A stretch of DNA of 64,000 bases from Echinometra lucunter (GCA_029962745.1 CM057159.1:26853999-26917998); one strand, 5' to 3'. Shown: positions 12,601 to 23,351, counted from the first letter of the stretch. The notes: generated from the sequence alone by a model not told the origin. Translations and numbers: made by a program.

Positions 12601-12891
12601 AGGATATTACACTGAAGACACTTTTTATCTGTAGTAAAGAAGATGCCATCGTAATAAATGTATTGCTATCTTTTTTTTATCATTTCTTGATGTTATAAAT
12701 TGTTGAAACTAACATCCATCAGATTCCTCCATCTTCCTCATTCTCTCCAGATTGATTACATCTATGTCCGTTTGACAGAGGATACCAAACTCCTGGAAAC
12801 ATTCTTGGTAGACGATGGCCTTCGCGGTGACCAGGCTGCATCAGATCATATAGGAGTATCAGCCGTCATAGCACCAACATCGCTATCATGA
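6689..12891 (+). CDS. EEP-superfamily (endonuclease/exonuclease/phosphatase) protein, eight-exon coding model lacking the first exon
   Basis: Exons: 6689-7231, 7931-8053, 8446-8561, 9414-9489, 9877-10022, 10625-10708, 11150-11237, 12751-12891 (TGA). All introns are GT..AG and all seven junctions agree in phase, giving 438 residues after the missing start exon. EEP-fold motifs occur in order: TYNIWN (Asn155, metal binding), GVQEVR (Glu195, metal ligand), FVSHLSL (His293), LLGDLNAEP (Asp324/Asn326), RIDYIYV (Asp394) and SDHIGVSA (Asp424/His425, general base pair). The family hydrolyses phosphodiester bonds in nucleic acids, phosphoinositides or sphingomyelin. The substrate here cannot be read from sequence, though all catalytic residues are present. 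The first 150 residues form a Ser-rich, acidic region I do not recognise, after a possible beta-strand segment (LGITYTFTLSWP). No signal peptide or membrane segment is visible. A possible variant poly(A) signal AGTAAA lies near 12999. Confidence 0.88.
9632..9785. repeat. (GAT)n-rich microsatellite in an EEP-gene intron
   Basis: A degenerate GATGAT/AATGAT tract lies in the intron between the exons at 9414 and 9877. The open frame through it (Met/Ile/Asp rich) is a repeat by-product. Confidence 0.75.
11640..12600 (-). mobile_element. L2/CR1-like LINE relic (reverse transcriptase C-terminal part plus 3' end)
   Basis: On the minus strand 12583-12104 encodes a stretch typical of the end of non-LTR reverse transcriptases: SKSTGIISKLKFILPLRTL, YNTLVLPYITYCNSV and LQKRAVRICTG, followed by a YPTR-type motif. 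The frame then continues in pieces (HHGPDIWNNFPNNIK) toward 12020. The 5' portion (endonuclease and catalytic RT motifs) is missing, as usual for a 5'-truncated insertion, and frameshifts are present. It lies antisense in the last intron of the EEP gene. Confidence 0.75.
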
Positions 12892-13321
12892 GGAAAGCTC
12901 TGTGATTTCACTTGATTGACACGTACATTTGTACTACATTCCACTATAATTGATATTTTTGTACTGATTTGTTTTTTGTACTGAGCAGCGGTTTCCAGTA
13001 AAGATTTGATTGTCTTATAAGATGTTCTTAAATATTCTTTTGTTTTGACCCCTGTAAGGCCTGTTCAAATATTAAGAGGGAAACCACTGGGTTTTTTCTG
13101 TGGGTTTTATATAAAGCACTTATCATAACGTGCCAGAAGATGAGTGCTCGAAATTTTAAGCACAGTCCTTTGTTGTGTCATTGCCAGTTATTTTGTAAAC
13201 AAAAATTGCGCTTAAAACCCTGAAGTTTTCCTCCTTGTATATGAACAAGCCTTAATGCTTATTTTTTATTTCTTTGGCAGAGTTACTGCGAAAGGAGAAT
13301 TGTAAAACCCTGTGTGCAGAA

Positions 13322-13577
13322 AGAGCATCATACATTGAATGAACCCATGAAGTGTCATAACTGTTTCATATTTGTTTGGAAAGTCTTACAAATTAATACA
13401 ATTACATTCACATGTAGTATGATCATTTGACACATTCTTAGTATGGCTGAGAGCACCATGCATTGAATGAACCCATGAAGTGTCAGCTGCTTCATATTTG
13501 TTTGGAAATTCTTACAAATTAATACAATTACATTCACATGTAGTGTGATCATCATTTGACACATTCTTACTATGGCT
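13322..13577. repeat. Tandem duplication, about 127-bp unit
   Basis: Two adjacent copies (13322-13448 and 13449-13577) share long words such as CATTGAATGAACCCATGAAG and TACATTCACATGTAGT. They differ by a few substitutions and small indels. No coding signal is seen. Confidence 0.85.
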
Positions 13578-13837
13578 GAGTCATAAACAAGTACAATTCA
13601 TTGGGTTTGTTGTCAGTAGATGCATAAGTCAAGAGGTAAGAGGTCTGTTCCCTCCAAGCCACCTGAGTGAAACCCTTTTCTAATCAAGCCTTGGCCTGAC
13701 AAAGTTAAGCTTAAGTTTAGACTGGTGTTCAAGTTCATTTGCCATTTAAAAACATGACCGAGGTTCAAAACGTGGCTTGTTTCAGAGTTGATGTAAGGGA
13801 CCTGCAGCATATATCCTGCTGAAGCATGTCTCACTAG

Positions 13838-14285
13838 AAGCATAAAAGGGCAGTATGGTCAACACTTGGAGAAGTAGAGTGACTGCAGTATGCCTTTGTA
13901 TCTTCTGTCCCAGGAGGCTAGTTGTGTACAGAACAGTTTCTTTAGACAGTATAGCAATGTCTAAATTCTTCATGGTTGTAGAGGTCTTGGGGATTTTCCC
14001 TGTCCATAATGGCTCTCTGGAACTCATTGCCTTCCTTCATTATTAGCAAGTTTCTTTGTCATACTGGAAGCATAAAAACACAGTGTGTTCAACGCTTTGA
14101 AAAGAATAGAGACTGGATAACTACAATTGTGTTATCTTCCAACGTTGCATGCAGGAGTATTGCCAAGTACGCCACATTTTCTTTTGGCGTCTTGTAGTGA
14201 TATCTAAATTTTTCATGTCCTTAGTTACCCTTGATGGTCTGGGATTAATTGCCTCCATAATAACCAATTTTTTTGTCATGGTGAA
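13838..14285. repeat. Diverged tandem duplication, about 220-bp unit
   Basis: Segments starting near 13838 and 14067 share an ordered series of words (GAAGCATAAAA, CAGTATGGTCAAC/CAGTGTGTTCAAC, ATGTCTAAATTCTTCATG/ATATCTAAATTTTTCATG, TTTTTTTGTCAT at the end). They are clearly older than the neighbouring 127-bp duplication. The origin is not recognised. Confidence 0.6.
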
Positions 14286-14539
14286 TTTATTATTATGTTT
14301 CTTATGATTTGTGTTTGATCACAAAGATTTTGTCTTCTAGATCTCACATGAAATTCCCTCTTTCTGGCCCTAAAACAATTTCAGCAAGTATGCCCTGTTT
14401 TCAGTAATATCACAATATAGATATTTTGCTTGTTTGAACACCACAAAAATTTGAGCTTGGCAGCTTGAGAAAGTTTTTCACATTGCCTAACATCATTCAT
14501 TCTTCATTTTGCAATTAATTAAAATCCGACAGCCTTAAA

Positions 14540-15150
14540 TTGTCCAAGATCTCTTTCAGTTGCAGAAGTCACAGCAAACTATTTTGCATGACATAATCAG
14601 CCAACTGTGATTTAGGTATCAAGGCTGCTAAATAAAAAACCTTCAGTGCAGAGCCTTGCAGTTGCATAGCAAGGTATTGTCCTGCCTCATCATCAGTCCA
14701 CCTTTTCAGGTTCATGCACACTCCAAAGTGTCATCTATAGTCCACCAAAGGCATTTTTACACCAAACTTCTCAGGATGTACATCTTTTCCAAAGGAAGAT
14801 CCACCTGAGCATTTTACCACTTCAGTTGAGTCCCTTCTGTTAGCACACTGACAATACATTCTTTGATAATGGCATCACTAAGTTCTTCCTCATGTACCTT
14901 CACCATCTCATGGTCATCCACATTCCCAGCCCGTGAACTTTAACTTTAATTTGACTTTATTCTATCGACCCCTTTCGGAGTATGAAAAAATACATAATAC
15001 ATGTTAGCAAAACATATGAATAAACCCTTCAGTGTAGAGCCTTGCAGTTGCATAGCAAGGTATTATCCTGCCTCATCATGACTCCACCTTTTCAGGTTCA
15101 TGCACACTCCAAAATGTCATCTATAGTCCACCAAAGGCATTTCTTTTTGT
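14540..15150 (-). mobile_element. Gag-like LTR-retrotransposon relic, with a 120-bp segment present twice
   Basis: On the minus strand 14830-14560 reads LKRWTDDEAGQYLAMQLQG followed by SALKVFYLAALIPKSQL. That resembles the capsid region of Ty3/gypsy-type Gag proteins (WTDEQAGQYLA...LxGxAL). Stops interrupt it. A second copy of about 120 bp (15027-15146) matches 14641-14761 closely. Between the copies is an unrelated insertion around 14938-15026. No LTR or pol region is visible. The Gag assignment rests on pattern similarity only. Confidence 0.4.
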
Positions 15151-15159
15151 TGATTTGTA

Positions 15160-15335
15160 TGTACCTCAGTTTAGGATTATTCTCTCCTTACTTAAATTTG
15201 TCGTCTAAGAATTTATTTTTCCAGTATGTATTTTTCTCGATTGTCGTGTAATTTGTTGAGCGCCATGAGCGTCATGACCTGACGGATTCCGGCGCTATAT
15301 AAGCATGATATTGTTATTTTATTAATAACATGATT
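15160..15335 (+). mobile_element. L2/CR1-like LINE 3' tail
   Basis: TTGTTGAGCGCCATGAGCGT is followed by GGCGCTATATAAGC and a TTATT-rich end. This is the stem-forming 3' end typical of L2/CR1-like LINEs and the SINEs that use their machinery. No coding part remains. Confidence 0.6.
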
Positions 15336-15425
15336 AAATAAGATGGCAAAAGGCACTTGTAAATAACTATGAAATCATAGTTTTCGTAATACATGTGAAT
15401 CACAACAGTTATTACTTATGATCTA

Positions 15426-16150
15426 CTAAACTTTAACATAATAATGCAAACAAACTTGGCAAGTTTTGACAGCGGCCAGACGAACTTTGTAGTCACTTGA
15501 TACTTCAAAGTTTATGAATTGTTTTTCCAGCATTGGCCTCAGTTCCAATGCTAAGTACACAAAACCAGCATTTGACATGCAAAGGTTTTCACGAAAATAT
15601 TTCATATCAAAACGTAATAGGGACTCCCAGGTAATAGTCTGGCATGCACTTTTGCTCTCTTGTACACTGTGCAATCAATATGATAGCTGCAAAACTGTAC
15701 TGAAGGGCTAACTGCAACATTAGCGAACAATGCCTTGTGTCGTGTCGGCGCTTTGCCCACTCGTATTCCACTCTCCTCCGTTTACATGCTCGATTGTACT
15801 GCTGCAAATTCAAAATTATTTGGTGTCTGAACTGATTTGATCCAGAAGCATCAGTGAATTCATCAGTAGTTGCATCTCCATTTTTTTAGAAATGAGTGAA
15901 GCACAAATATCGTGAATTTTAACAACGGGACCTGCCAACATCACAGAAAGATGTGGGTTTTTTTCAGCGACAAAGTGAACGAATCCCCTCTGAACGTTAA
16001 CACAAACAACTGCGTACTGAATAGCGTGCGCAAAATTTTCTGCATGCGCTATTTCAGGACATATACTTCTGCTTTGATGCAAGATATTCCTTAGAGCATT
16101 CTCTTCAGTATTAAATGGAATATTTTTTTTTTTGGGGGGGGGGAACAACC
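15426..16150 (-). pseudogene. Relic possibly of a PIF/Harbinger-type transposase N-terminal region
   Basis: Three open stretches in different frames lie in order on the minus strand (16148-15816, 15813-15607, 15674-15426). The last contains FRENLCMSNAGFVYLALEL and VSSDYKVRLAAVK. This resembles the segment preceding the DDE nuclease in Harbinger/HARBI1-like proteins (helical 'R.S...F..L...L.P.L...' then 'R.A..L'). The DDE core itself is not visible. The first stretch (AVVCVNVQRGFVHFVAEKN) I do not recognise. Frameshifts mark it as a broken copy. It could instead be a gene fragment of unknown family. Confidence 0.35.
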
Positions 16151-16159
16151 ACTGAATAC

Positions 16160-17250
16160 AACATGTGGTTCACCGTTGGAAACAGCATGAAAGGGGTATT
16201 AGTCTCCCAGTGATGATACTTGATGAGTTTTATTTCTGTCACATGATTTTGTTTGTCTTTCTGTTGCCATCCTAAGCTTGTCTAGCATTTTCATGCACCA
16301 CTTGAATGCAAGTTTGAGTTATCTGACTATGGTATATAGTATATACAAGGAAACAGAGTATACTTCTGATAGGTTAGGTGATTACATTGCCAGTATTGAT
16401 ATTTTATCTTGAATCAAATACACAAACTGCTGTTTGCTAGTGTTGCATTGATAAAGCGAATGATTTGTTGGGTGTGGCTTACGGGATAAGGTTGTATGTC
16501 GATATGAGGGGTATTGTGATTATGTAATCTTTTGGAGCCTATTGACAAAATTATTCCTTGAGATGGGTAACGAAAGTAAAGAATTTTAACAAGCAGTGAC
16601 GGTCCAGGGTCTAAATGAGCAGAACGAAAGAGTTCCATAACTGGGTTTAGTTTTTTTTATCAAAAGACTGTCATCAAGGTTTTGGAGTGAATGCTCATAA
16701 AAGGTAAATGGCATGAGATGTCATAAAAACATGTTCAAATTTATACACCTAAAGTTATTACTTCAAGCAGCTGGTCTGACTCATGATGGAAGAAACATTT
16801 CTATCACCAAGGACATCTTGCCAAATCTGTATAGTACCAGTTGTCAAAAGTTGTAATGTATGACTGTTGCTGATTCTTTCCCTTTGGTGAGTTATGGCTT
16901 TCTTTGTAATGCCAAAATCTGCAAGAGTTACCTGTTTTCCCTTCCTGTTTTCTAGTTTCTATGGTACCATCCTTTGTATAGAAGTACAAGATGTAAGTAG
17001 GATGGAGAAGACCTTGCAGCATTGCAATATTAAAGGCGGGATCAGGAATGATCCACAGGTCTTTAAACAGAATTCTCCATACAAACTGCAGGAGAACTCA
17101 TCTTGTAAGCTTTCCTCCATCAAGTCCTCCTCCATCCAGATAAGCTGCCTATTCATGAAGAACTTCTCATTGCATCTCAGTCAATAAAAGACAGGATGCA
17201 ATCTCATTTCATGAACACAAAGTTATTGGCAATGCCTTTCATTGTACTTC
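16160..17250. other. Non-coding stretch, nothing recognised
   Basis: Short open frames exist on both strands, but none has a recognisable domain or consistent splice sites. A T-run followed by a G-run lies at 16122-16142. Confidence 0.4.
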
Positions 17251-17251
17251 T

Positions 17252-17580
17252 GGGGGTGTTTTATAAAGCTGTTCGTAAAGTTACGAATGACTACGAACGA
17301 CTTGAATTTGAAGTGCCAAATGAAATGCCCAAAGTTTTTCCTGACCTTTTTACAAATTTTGACTGCATTTCCCATAATCTCAATGAAATTGTGGCAAAAA
17401 ATACTTCACAATAGAAATGTGTGTAAACAATATTAATGTTAATATGTGTCTGCGTATTTCAACTTTAGCTGATGCGAAATCTAATGATTGAGAATTCAGT
17501 TTGGCTTGCCATATTCAAGTAATTCGTAAAGTCATTCGTAACTTTACGAACAGCTTTATGAAACACCCCCCCCCCCCCCC
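17252..17580. mobile_element. MITE with TIR GGGGGTGTTTYATAAAGC
   Basis: The left end GTGTTTTATAAAGCTGTTCG and the reverse complement of the right end GTGTTTCATAAAGCTGTTCG agree over about 45 bases, continuing through AAAGTTACGAATGACT. The ends are G/C homopolymer runs that blur the borders, so no target duplication could be fixed. There is no coding capacity. Confidence 0.8.
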
Positions 17581-17691
17581 GGTAAATTTTTGTGTTGATG
17601 TTGAGATAGGATGACTGATATAGTCAGGATTCACTGTATTACGTTGTAAAACTCTGAGCAGCAAGTTTTTTCAGCATGACTATATCGCATT

Positions 17692-18226
17692 CCCGGGGGG
17701 GGGGGGGGCACTCAGTGTATAATGCGTGGTGGGTATGTGCCGCGGAGAAGACCCCCATTTTTACACTCAAATTTCCGTTCCAAATTTTATCTTATTGTTT
17801 ATCTTATTGAGAAAAAGAACAAAGAAAGCCGTTCCAAAGCATAGCATTTTCTTCTTATCGAGAAAAACGAAGAAAGAAATCCGTTCCAAAGCTTTCGCAT
17901 GTTTTTCGTTACTCCGTTCCGCCCGCATTGATCCGCTACAATGAGCTGCATTTTTGGTGAAAAGCGGCCCGCAGATGCCCGCAGAGCGCTGTCCGACCAT
18001 CGCCTCTGCGCGAGCGCACCCGGCGGCCGTGCCGTCGGGCTAGCTGCATGCGTGCACGAAACATACGCACTCACCGCAGGCGAACCGTTCCACAACCGTT
18101 TTCACAATAAGCCCGTTCCGAAGACTCTCCTTTTCACAATAAGCCCGTTCCAAAGCCCCCGTTTTTTGTCTCGCCCGCGGCACGTACCTACCACTTTTTG
18201 GGTCGAGTACCCCCCCCCCCCCCCGG
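17692..18226. mobile_element. Non-autonomous DNA transposon, CCCGGGG termini, 8-bp target duplication
   Basis: The element is bounded by ATCGCATT (17684-17691) and ATCGCATC (18227-18234), an 8-bp duplication with one mismatch. Its left end runs CCCGGGGG..., then CACTCAGTG and TATGTGCCGCGG. The right end, reverse complemented, runs CCGGGGG..., TACTCGACC and TACGTGCCGCGG. Inside, CCGTTCCAAAGC-type words recur. No transposase frame is present. The 8-bp duplication is compatible with hAT-type transposases. Confidence 0.75.
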
Positions 18227-18234
18227 ATCGCATC

Positions 18235-20440
18235 CATGTGCTTAGTTCCAGGATGTGAAGTAATGTTCACTTTGTAATCATCATGGGGTCATTTAAGATG
18301 TGTCATTTCAGCTTCTCTTCCAGTTTACATCTCATGATTGGTGATAGTATGTGAGTCTGGCAGGCATGTAATTTGATGTGATCTACACTGAGCATTCCTG
18401 TGTGGAGAATGACTAATTTTTTTGCAGTTTTGTTGTTGGTAGTTGTTGAGATCATCCTGTACATCCTTCTGTGTTAATGCCTAGTTTTTCAGCATCCACA
18501 TCATCTGTCGTCATCTTGCCTATAGTTTTGCCTTAGAGATGTGACTATTTTCAACACAGTTACCAATTCAGGGTTTTCTTTGTGAAGCTGTATGTTGCTC
18601 CTAACCATCTTCCTCTTGTCATCCTGCATTTTGTGAGAAAATTGGTTTTCCATTCTTACGTTTAAAACAATATAGCCTTCTGGCGTATGCATGTATTGAT
18701 CACGAATTTATGGACAGTTTTATGATATTGATATTTTATGCACATAATATGAGCAAAATACCCGATGCGTTCCTTTCTTTCCTGGTCATGATGTCATTGC
18801 TCATCAACAAGGGTGTCACGCCACCATCAACGCTGTTTAAATAATTGTTAAACATTTATAATCTATTAGTATTACAATGTATTATCATCAATTGTCGTCA
18901 TCATAATAATTATGATCGTTAGCATAATCAGTCATTACGTATTCCTAAACCTTTTATTAATCATGATAAATGTCTGCTTCTGATTATTTTATTTTACCAT
19001 ATATTACAACTCTGTATGAAGTATTTGGTCTTTTAAAGAGAAATCATTTATTGATCAAATTTCATTTATCATGCCATCTATGCTAGTTGGAATTTACAGA
19101 CAGTGTAAAATGAATTAGCAGGTCATGAGAGCATTGGCTAGTAATATGTTTGTGTCGCTTAAAAACTAGTAAAGGTTATTTTTTCCAAACCGTTCGTTAA
19201 TCATAATAATAACTGTTGCTGAAAAAAATCCATTGTGTAGACCTTTCGTATGGACTAATACAACTCTGATTTTGATCATGTCCGTACGGTGTGTGTTTCA
19301 TCTACAGATATGGGTCAATATTTCAAACTTCAGCTTCTGACACTATTACTAATTATACTGAGCACTGAAATTGTTGTTTTAGAGCAATTACAAGTACTTC
19401 AATGTTTTGATAACATAATACAGATCTTTTTCATGACTTTGTGATTGATTAATCCTATATAATGGTGGGGGGGGGGGGTAAATTAGCTCTCCCCCCCCCC
19501 CCTTGACATTTTTCATGATAACTTTTTTATACCAAAAATATCTCGCACTAAAATTTCAGGACTTTTTACCTTCACATGCATCTTGCGCATGTTTTGAGAC
19601 CAAATTTGCGACTATGTTGAAAAAGATTAGTCATTTGCATTTTATTTTCTCCTCTACTTTATCTTTACTTATATTCTTTGTAATCCTTGTTTTACCTGTT
19701 AATCAGTTAAAGACCGATTAATGGTGTCAATTTTCTACACAGTTTCAGTGTCCCTGAAGTTTTAATATTGTACTTACGCCTTGCTGATGCTTTTATTGTA
19801 CTCTTGTAGTAATGTAATGGTAATTAAAAACCATCTGCCTTGAAAATACATGCATTGTTATTTGCATTATTGTCATCATCAACTGATAGTCATCCTTTGC
19901 TGGCTTTGGATTTTCTTTAGCCTTATGGAAGGGGTTCAGATTGTTTTACACATGGTGTTCAATATAAAACAGCATTTACCCAATAATTGGTCTTTTTCCC
20001 CCCAAATGTATTCACATTAATACAAGTTTACATAGAGATGGGGGGGGGGGGGGGGTCACATTCGCCTGTTACAAGTCATTGTAGTTCAGTAGTCAGTGTA
20101 GTCTAGATCTATATACATTATGATGTGTAATGGGCGAATGTAATATTCTGTCGGTTTATGGCATACAACAATAATTGTATCAAATTTAAGTGCATTACGA
20201 AATTGGCTTAATCATTCCATATAAACATGTACCTTGATGATATTCATGGGCGTAGTTTTGGGACCCAGGTTGAAGTTCAGGAATTCGATTAGTGCAGTTT
20301 GCAGAAGTGTGTGTGTTGTGAAAATGTAGAATCGAGTGCATGTATTCTGTCATATTTCAGATATGGAGGAAGAAATTACGGAAGATATGTGAAAAGAATG
20401 TTTTTAAAAAGGAGAGAAAGGAAGCGAAAAAAACACGGTG
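18235..20440. other. Gene-poor AT-rich stretch with facing poly(G)/poly(C) runs
   Basis: No coding signal could be supported. At 19466-19502 a G run and a C run face each other across GTAAATTAGCTCTC, a potential hairpin. Another G run lies at 20040-20055. Confidence 0.4.
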
Positions 20441-20444
20441 AGAG

Positions 20445-20660
20445 AGCATTGACGTAAATCCCGGGGGATGGGAGGATATATCCCCCACACTTTTCGAGAC
20501 GGGGGATGACGTGTACAATACCCCCCCCCCCCCCACTTTTAAAGAAAGAAATGATATTTTAATTAATCAGTTAATAGGATTTTTGATAATCTGTCATAAA
20601 CGACCATCATATTTCAGAATTTCTATTTGAAAATGTGATGAAAAACTAGAAAAGTTTTCA
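20445..20660. mobile_element. Fragment of the GACGTAAATC...GGGGG repeat family (as at 52693-53179)
   Basis: GACGTAAATCCCGGGGG, a CCCCCAC block, then TTTTAATTAATCAGT and AGAATTTCTATTTGAAAATG appear in the same order as in the element at 52693-53179 (GGCGTAAATTCCGATGGGG and so on). The right end is missing or degraded. Confidence 0.65.
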
Positions 20661-20979
20661 TTTGAAACGAGGTTTCGTTATACCGCGTCACTAAAAATTA
20701 ATGCCTGTTCAGCGGGAAGGGGATGGGGGCTTAAGCATATCGACCAGATGTGTATAATTGTTCAGGTGATAATAATCTGAACACTATTGGAAGATGATTT
20801 TAAACCCACAAACCCAGTTTCTCAGCATTTATTTTGTACGGTTATTTGAAATGTTAAGATAGTTGCAAATCATGTATATTATGCGTTGAAGAACGTGTGG
20901 TTGAATGCTTATATTTCATTGCAGGGGCGGTATAATTTAAAATTACTTTGGCCCACGGGTAAATTTCTTTATGTTTTGA

Positions 20980-21105
20980 ATGAACAAAGAGGGCATGACC
21001 CTGCCCTCTCTTCCTGTATACTCTTTTTAATTTTTTCTTCTTCTCCTCCTCCTTTTTTATCACTTGAAAAATCAAAGGGACGCCGCTCCTGTTTCAGTAT
21101 CGTTA
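20980..21105 (-). repeat. Dispersed repeat ending GAGAGGGCAGGGTCATG, copy 1
   Basis: Read on the minus strand this segment (GGAGCGGCGTCCC..., A/G-rich middle, GAGAGGGCAGGGTCATGCC) parallels 29925-30022 on the plus strand. Both contain the same order of GCGGC, CAAGTG/CAAAGTGG, polypurine and GAGAGGGCAGGGTCATG. Confidence 0.6.
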
Positions 21106-21451
21106 GGGATAATCTAAATGAAAAAAAAAAACATATAAAAGCCAGTTTTGAAAATTTTGAAGCAATGTTACCATCATATAGTGCAAAATAATACCTTTCA
21201 AATGATATATTGGTCATGACATATAAAGGTATATTGTTGAAATTATAAAAAGGAACACATTTTATTATTTTCTTATTTTTTCTTGATCTTTAATTGCAAA
21301 TATCTCAATTTGACAAGGATGGATATATCTGTTTTTACATTCAAACTCTTCGTCTGTTCTTTATGTTGTTTTTTGAGCAAAGGATGGTTAAATGCTTTTA
21401 AAGGGGATTTAAATGAGAAATCAGGGGAAAGGCAGGGTGATCTCGAATAAG

Positions 21452-22275
21452 AGAAGGTGCTTTCACACCTACCCGATCAGGAAAAATACTCGTAAATTAC
21501 GAGAACTTGTGAAGGCCCCAAAATACCCGATAATTGTTCTGCGCTTTCACACCTACCCGAAGCCAGACCTCTTCGGGGTAAGTTCTCGAAGTTACGAGCA
21601 TGCGCGGAACTTTTTTTTTGCAGACGAGGCACGTGCTCTTAACTTCGCTCAGCTAGCTCAGCTCTTGCCATGATAGCGCTAGCTAGTTAGCTCGATGCGA
21701 TCATCAATACGTCGATCTCTACATATTGATGTACACTTGCAGTCTGATAAGAACTATCAGTTTATTTTTTATTTCGAGAGGTATCCTCTCAAACCCGAGG
21801 CGGGCAAGTCTTGCAGCCAGCATATCGCAGATAGTCCTATTTCTTTGGCTGGAGGAGACCCCTGCCGTGTACACCTCCTCCTCCCTCCACATCGCTATCA
21901 GTGATGATCAGACATACTACCGTATCGATATATCAGAATAAATCATAAATAAAAAACAGAACAGAACTTTACAAAAACAACGACGTAGCTAGAAATAGAC
22001 AATACAAATCTCAAATCCAGAATGTACGATACACAAACGATAACGACGTCCAATTCGTACACGGTACACACAGTACAGTACACGGTTCGTGCGCCAGTGC
22101 TTGATGGAATAGAAGTTCTCGTAATTTGCTTTCACATTACGCGACCTTGGAGAAAGTACTCGTAATTTTGAGAAAGTACCTACTAATTTACGGGTATTTT
22201 CTTACGGGGATATTACGCGTAATTTGGTCAAAATACCTGGTATTTTCTGATCGGGGTAGGTGTGATCGGGTAGGG
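21452..22275. mobile_element. Foldback DNA element with CACACCTACCCGATCA ends
   Basis: The left end CACACCTACCCGATCAGGAA corresponds to the reverse complement of the right end (CACACCTACCCCGATCAGAA). Both continue into AAATACTCGTAA / AAATACCAGGTA. The words CTCGTAATTT and CTCGTAAATTACGAG recur inside, and CTTTCACACCTACCCGA occurs twice on the left. The middle (about 21610-22080) is GC-richer with CTAGCTAG words. No transposase is seen. Confidence 0.65.
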
Positions 22276-22882
22276 GGAATGCAGTCGGCCGCTCGAGTTT
22301 CAAGAAAAGGGATAATCCATTCTAAACAACTGTGATTTATTGCCGTACGTGTTTCAAATTTCGCGCAGTGAAAAAGCTAATAAACAGCTAGTCATATGGA
22401 AAAACAATTACATGGCCACCTCCCTGGGAGAGCCTAAGGGGTGTTACGTAATCCGCGGCGACGACGTGTCTGGGAAAGGCAATGGAGTTTAATGGCTAGA
22501 CTAACGAACCAGAAGTAAACTATATTTTGGTTTTTGAAATGTTGGAGCATTATACAAGACGTTTCTTCGAGTGAACACGATGAGACCCATTAAGAGTCTA
22601 AACACTTAGAGTTTTTGAGAAATGTGAGAACCCGAAGTGTATGACTAGGTTGAGTTCGGTAAACTTCGTGCTGTCCGAACTTTTATCGCATTAGTCCGAC
22701 TGGCCCGCATAACGGACGGATTGTAATGTACAAGTAAACAAGCCTTTTGAAAATTCGTTTTCCCCATGATTTCCCATTTGCTATTTAGTCTAGTCTATGA
22801 TTAAATAAATTTCTACAAGTCGGGTATTTGCAGCATTAGGTCGTAGTAGTAAAGCATGAGTGCTCTTGTAGGGAGCTATCAC

Positions 22883-23167
22883 CAGGGCCGAACGCAGAAT
22901 TTTTTCCGGGGGGGGGGGGGAATCTACGTAAAATTTCCAAAAAAAAAAAAAACATGAAAGCGAGGGAGTGAAGCGACCGAGCTTGTCATGAGGGTGCGTT
23001 TGCATTTCTAAAATTCAAAGTGATGGATCTACTGCACACTTTTGTTGGAATTTTGGAAAAATTTTCAGTAAAAAAAATAATAAGTTTTGAAAATTTCTGG
23101 GGGGGGGGGGGGGGGGCAACTGCCCCCAGCCCCCCCCCCCCCCCCCCCCCCTCTGCGTACGGCCATG
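22883..23167. mobile_element. hAT-like MITE with exact 8-bp target duplication GCTATCAC
   Basis: GCTATCAC flanks the element at 22875-22882 and 23168-23175. The termini are CAGGGCCGAACGCAG and, reverse complemented, CATGGCCGTACGCAG. The inside holds a GAAGCGACCGAGC word related to the GCGAGCGAAGCGAGCG repeats and long opposing G and C runs (23099-23116, 23131-23152). It is 285 bp without coding capacity. A CA-G-terminated TIR plus an 8-bp duplication fits the hAT superfamily. Confidence 0.8.
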
Positions 23168-23325
23168 GCTATCACCAACGGTCACAAACATTAGGTACAG
23201 TGTATAAAATATGAACGATATACGTGCCTCTTCAGTTGAGGTTTGCATCTGTTTAAGAAATCGTTCATGCTTATCACAAAAAGAGCTATCCTGCCATGTG
23301 AACTTTGGGGAAAAGCTCTTCTGTT

Positions 23326-23351
23326 GTCTCTCTCTCTCTCTCTCTCTCTCC
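23326..23351. repeat. (TC)n microsatellite
   Basis: An uninterrupted CT dinucleotide tract of about 26 bases. Confidence 0.95.
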
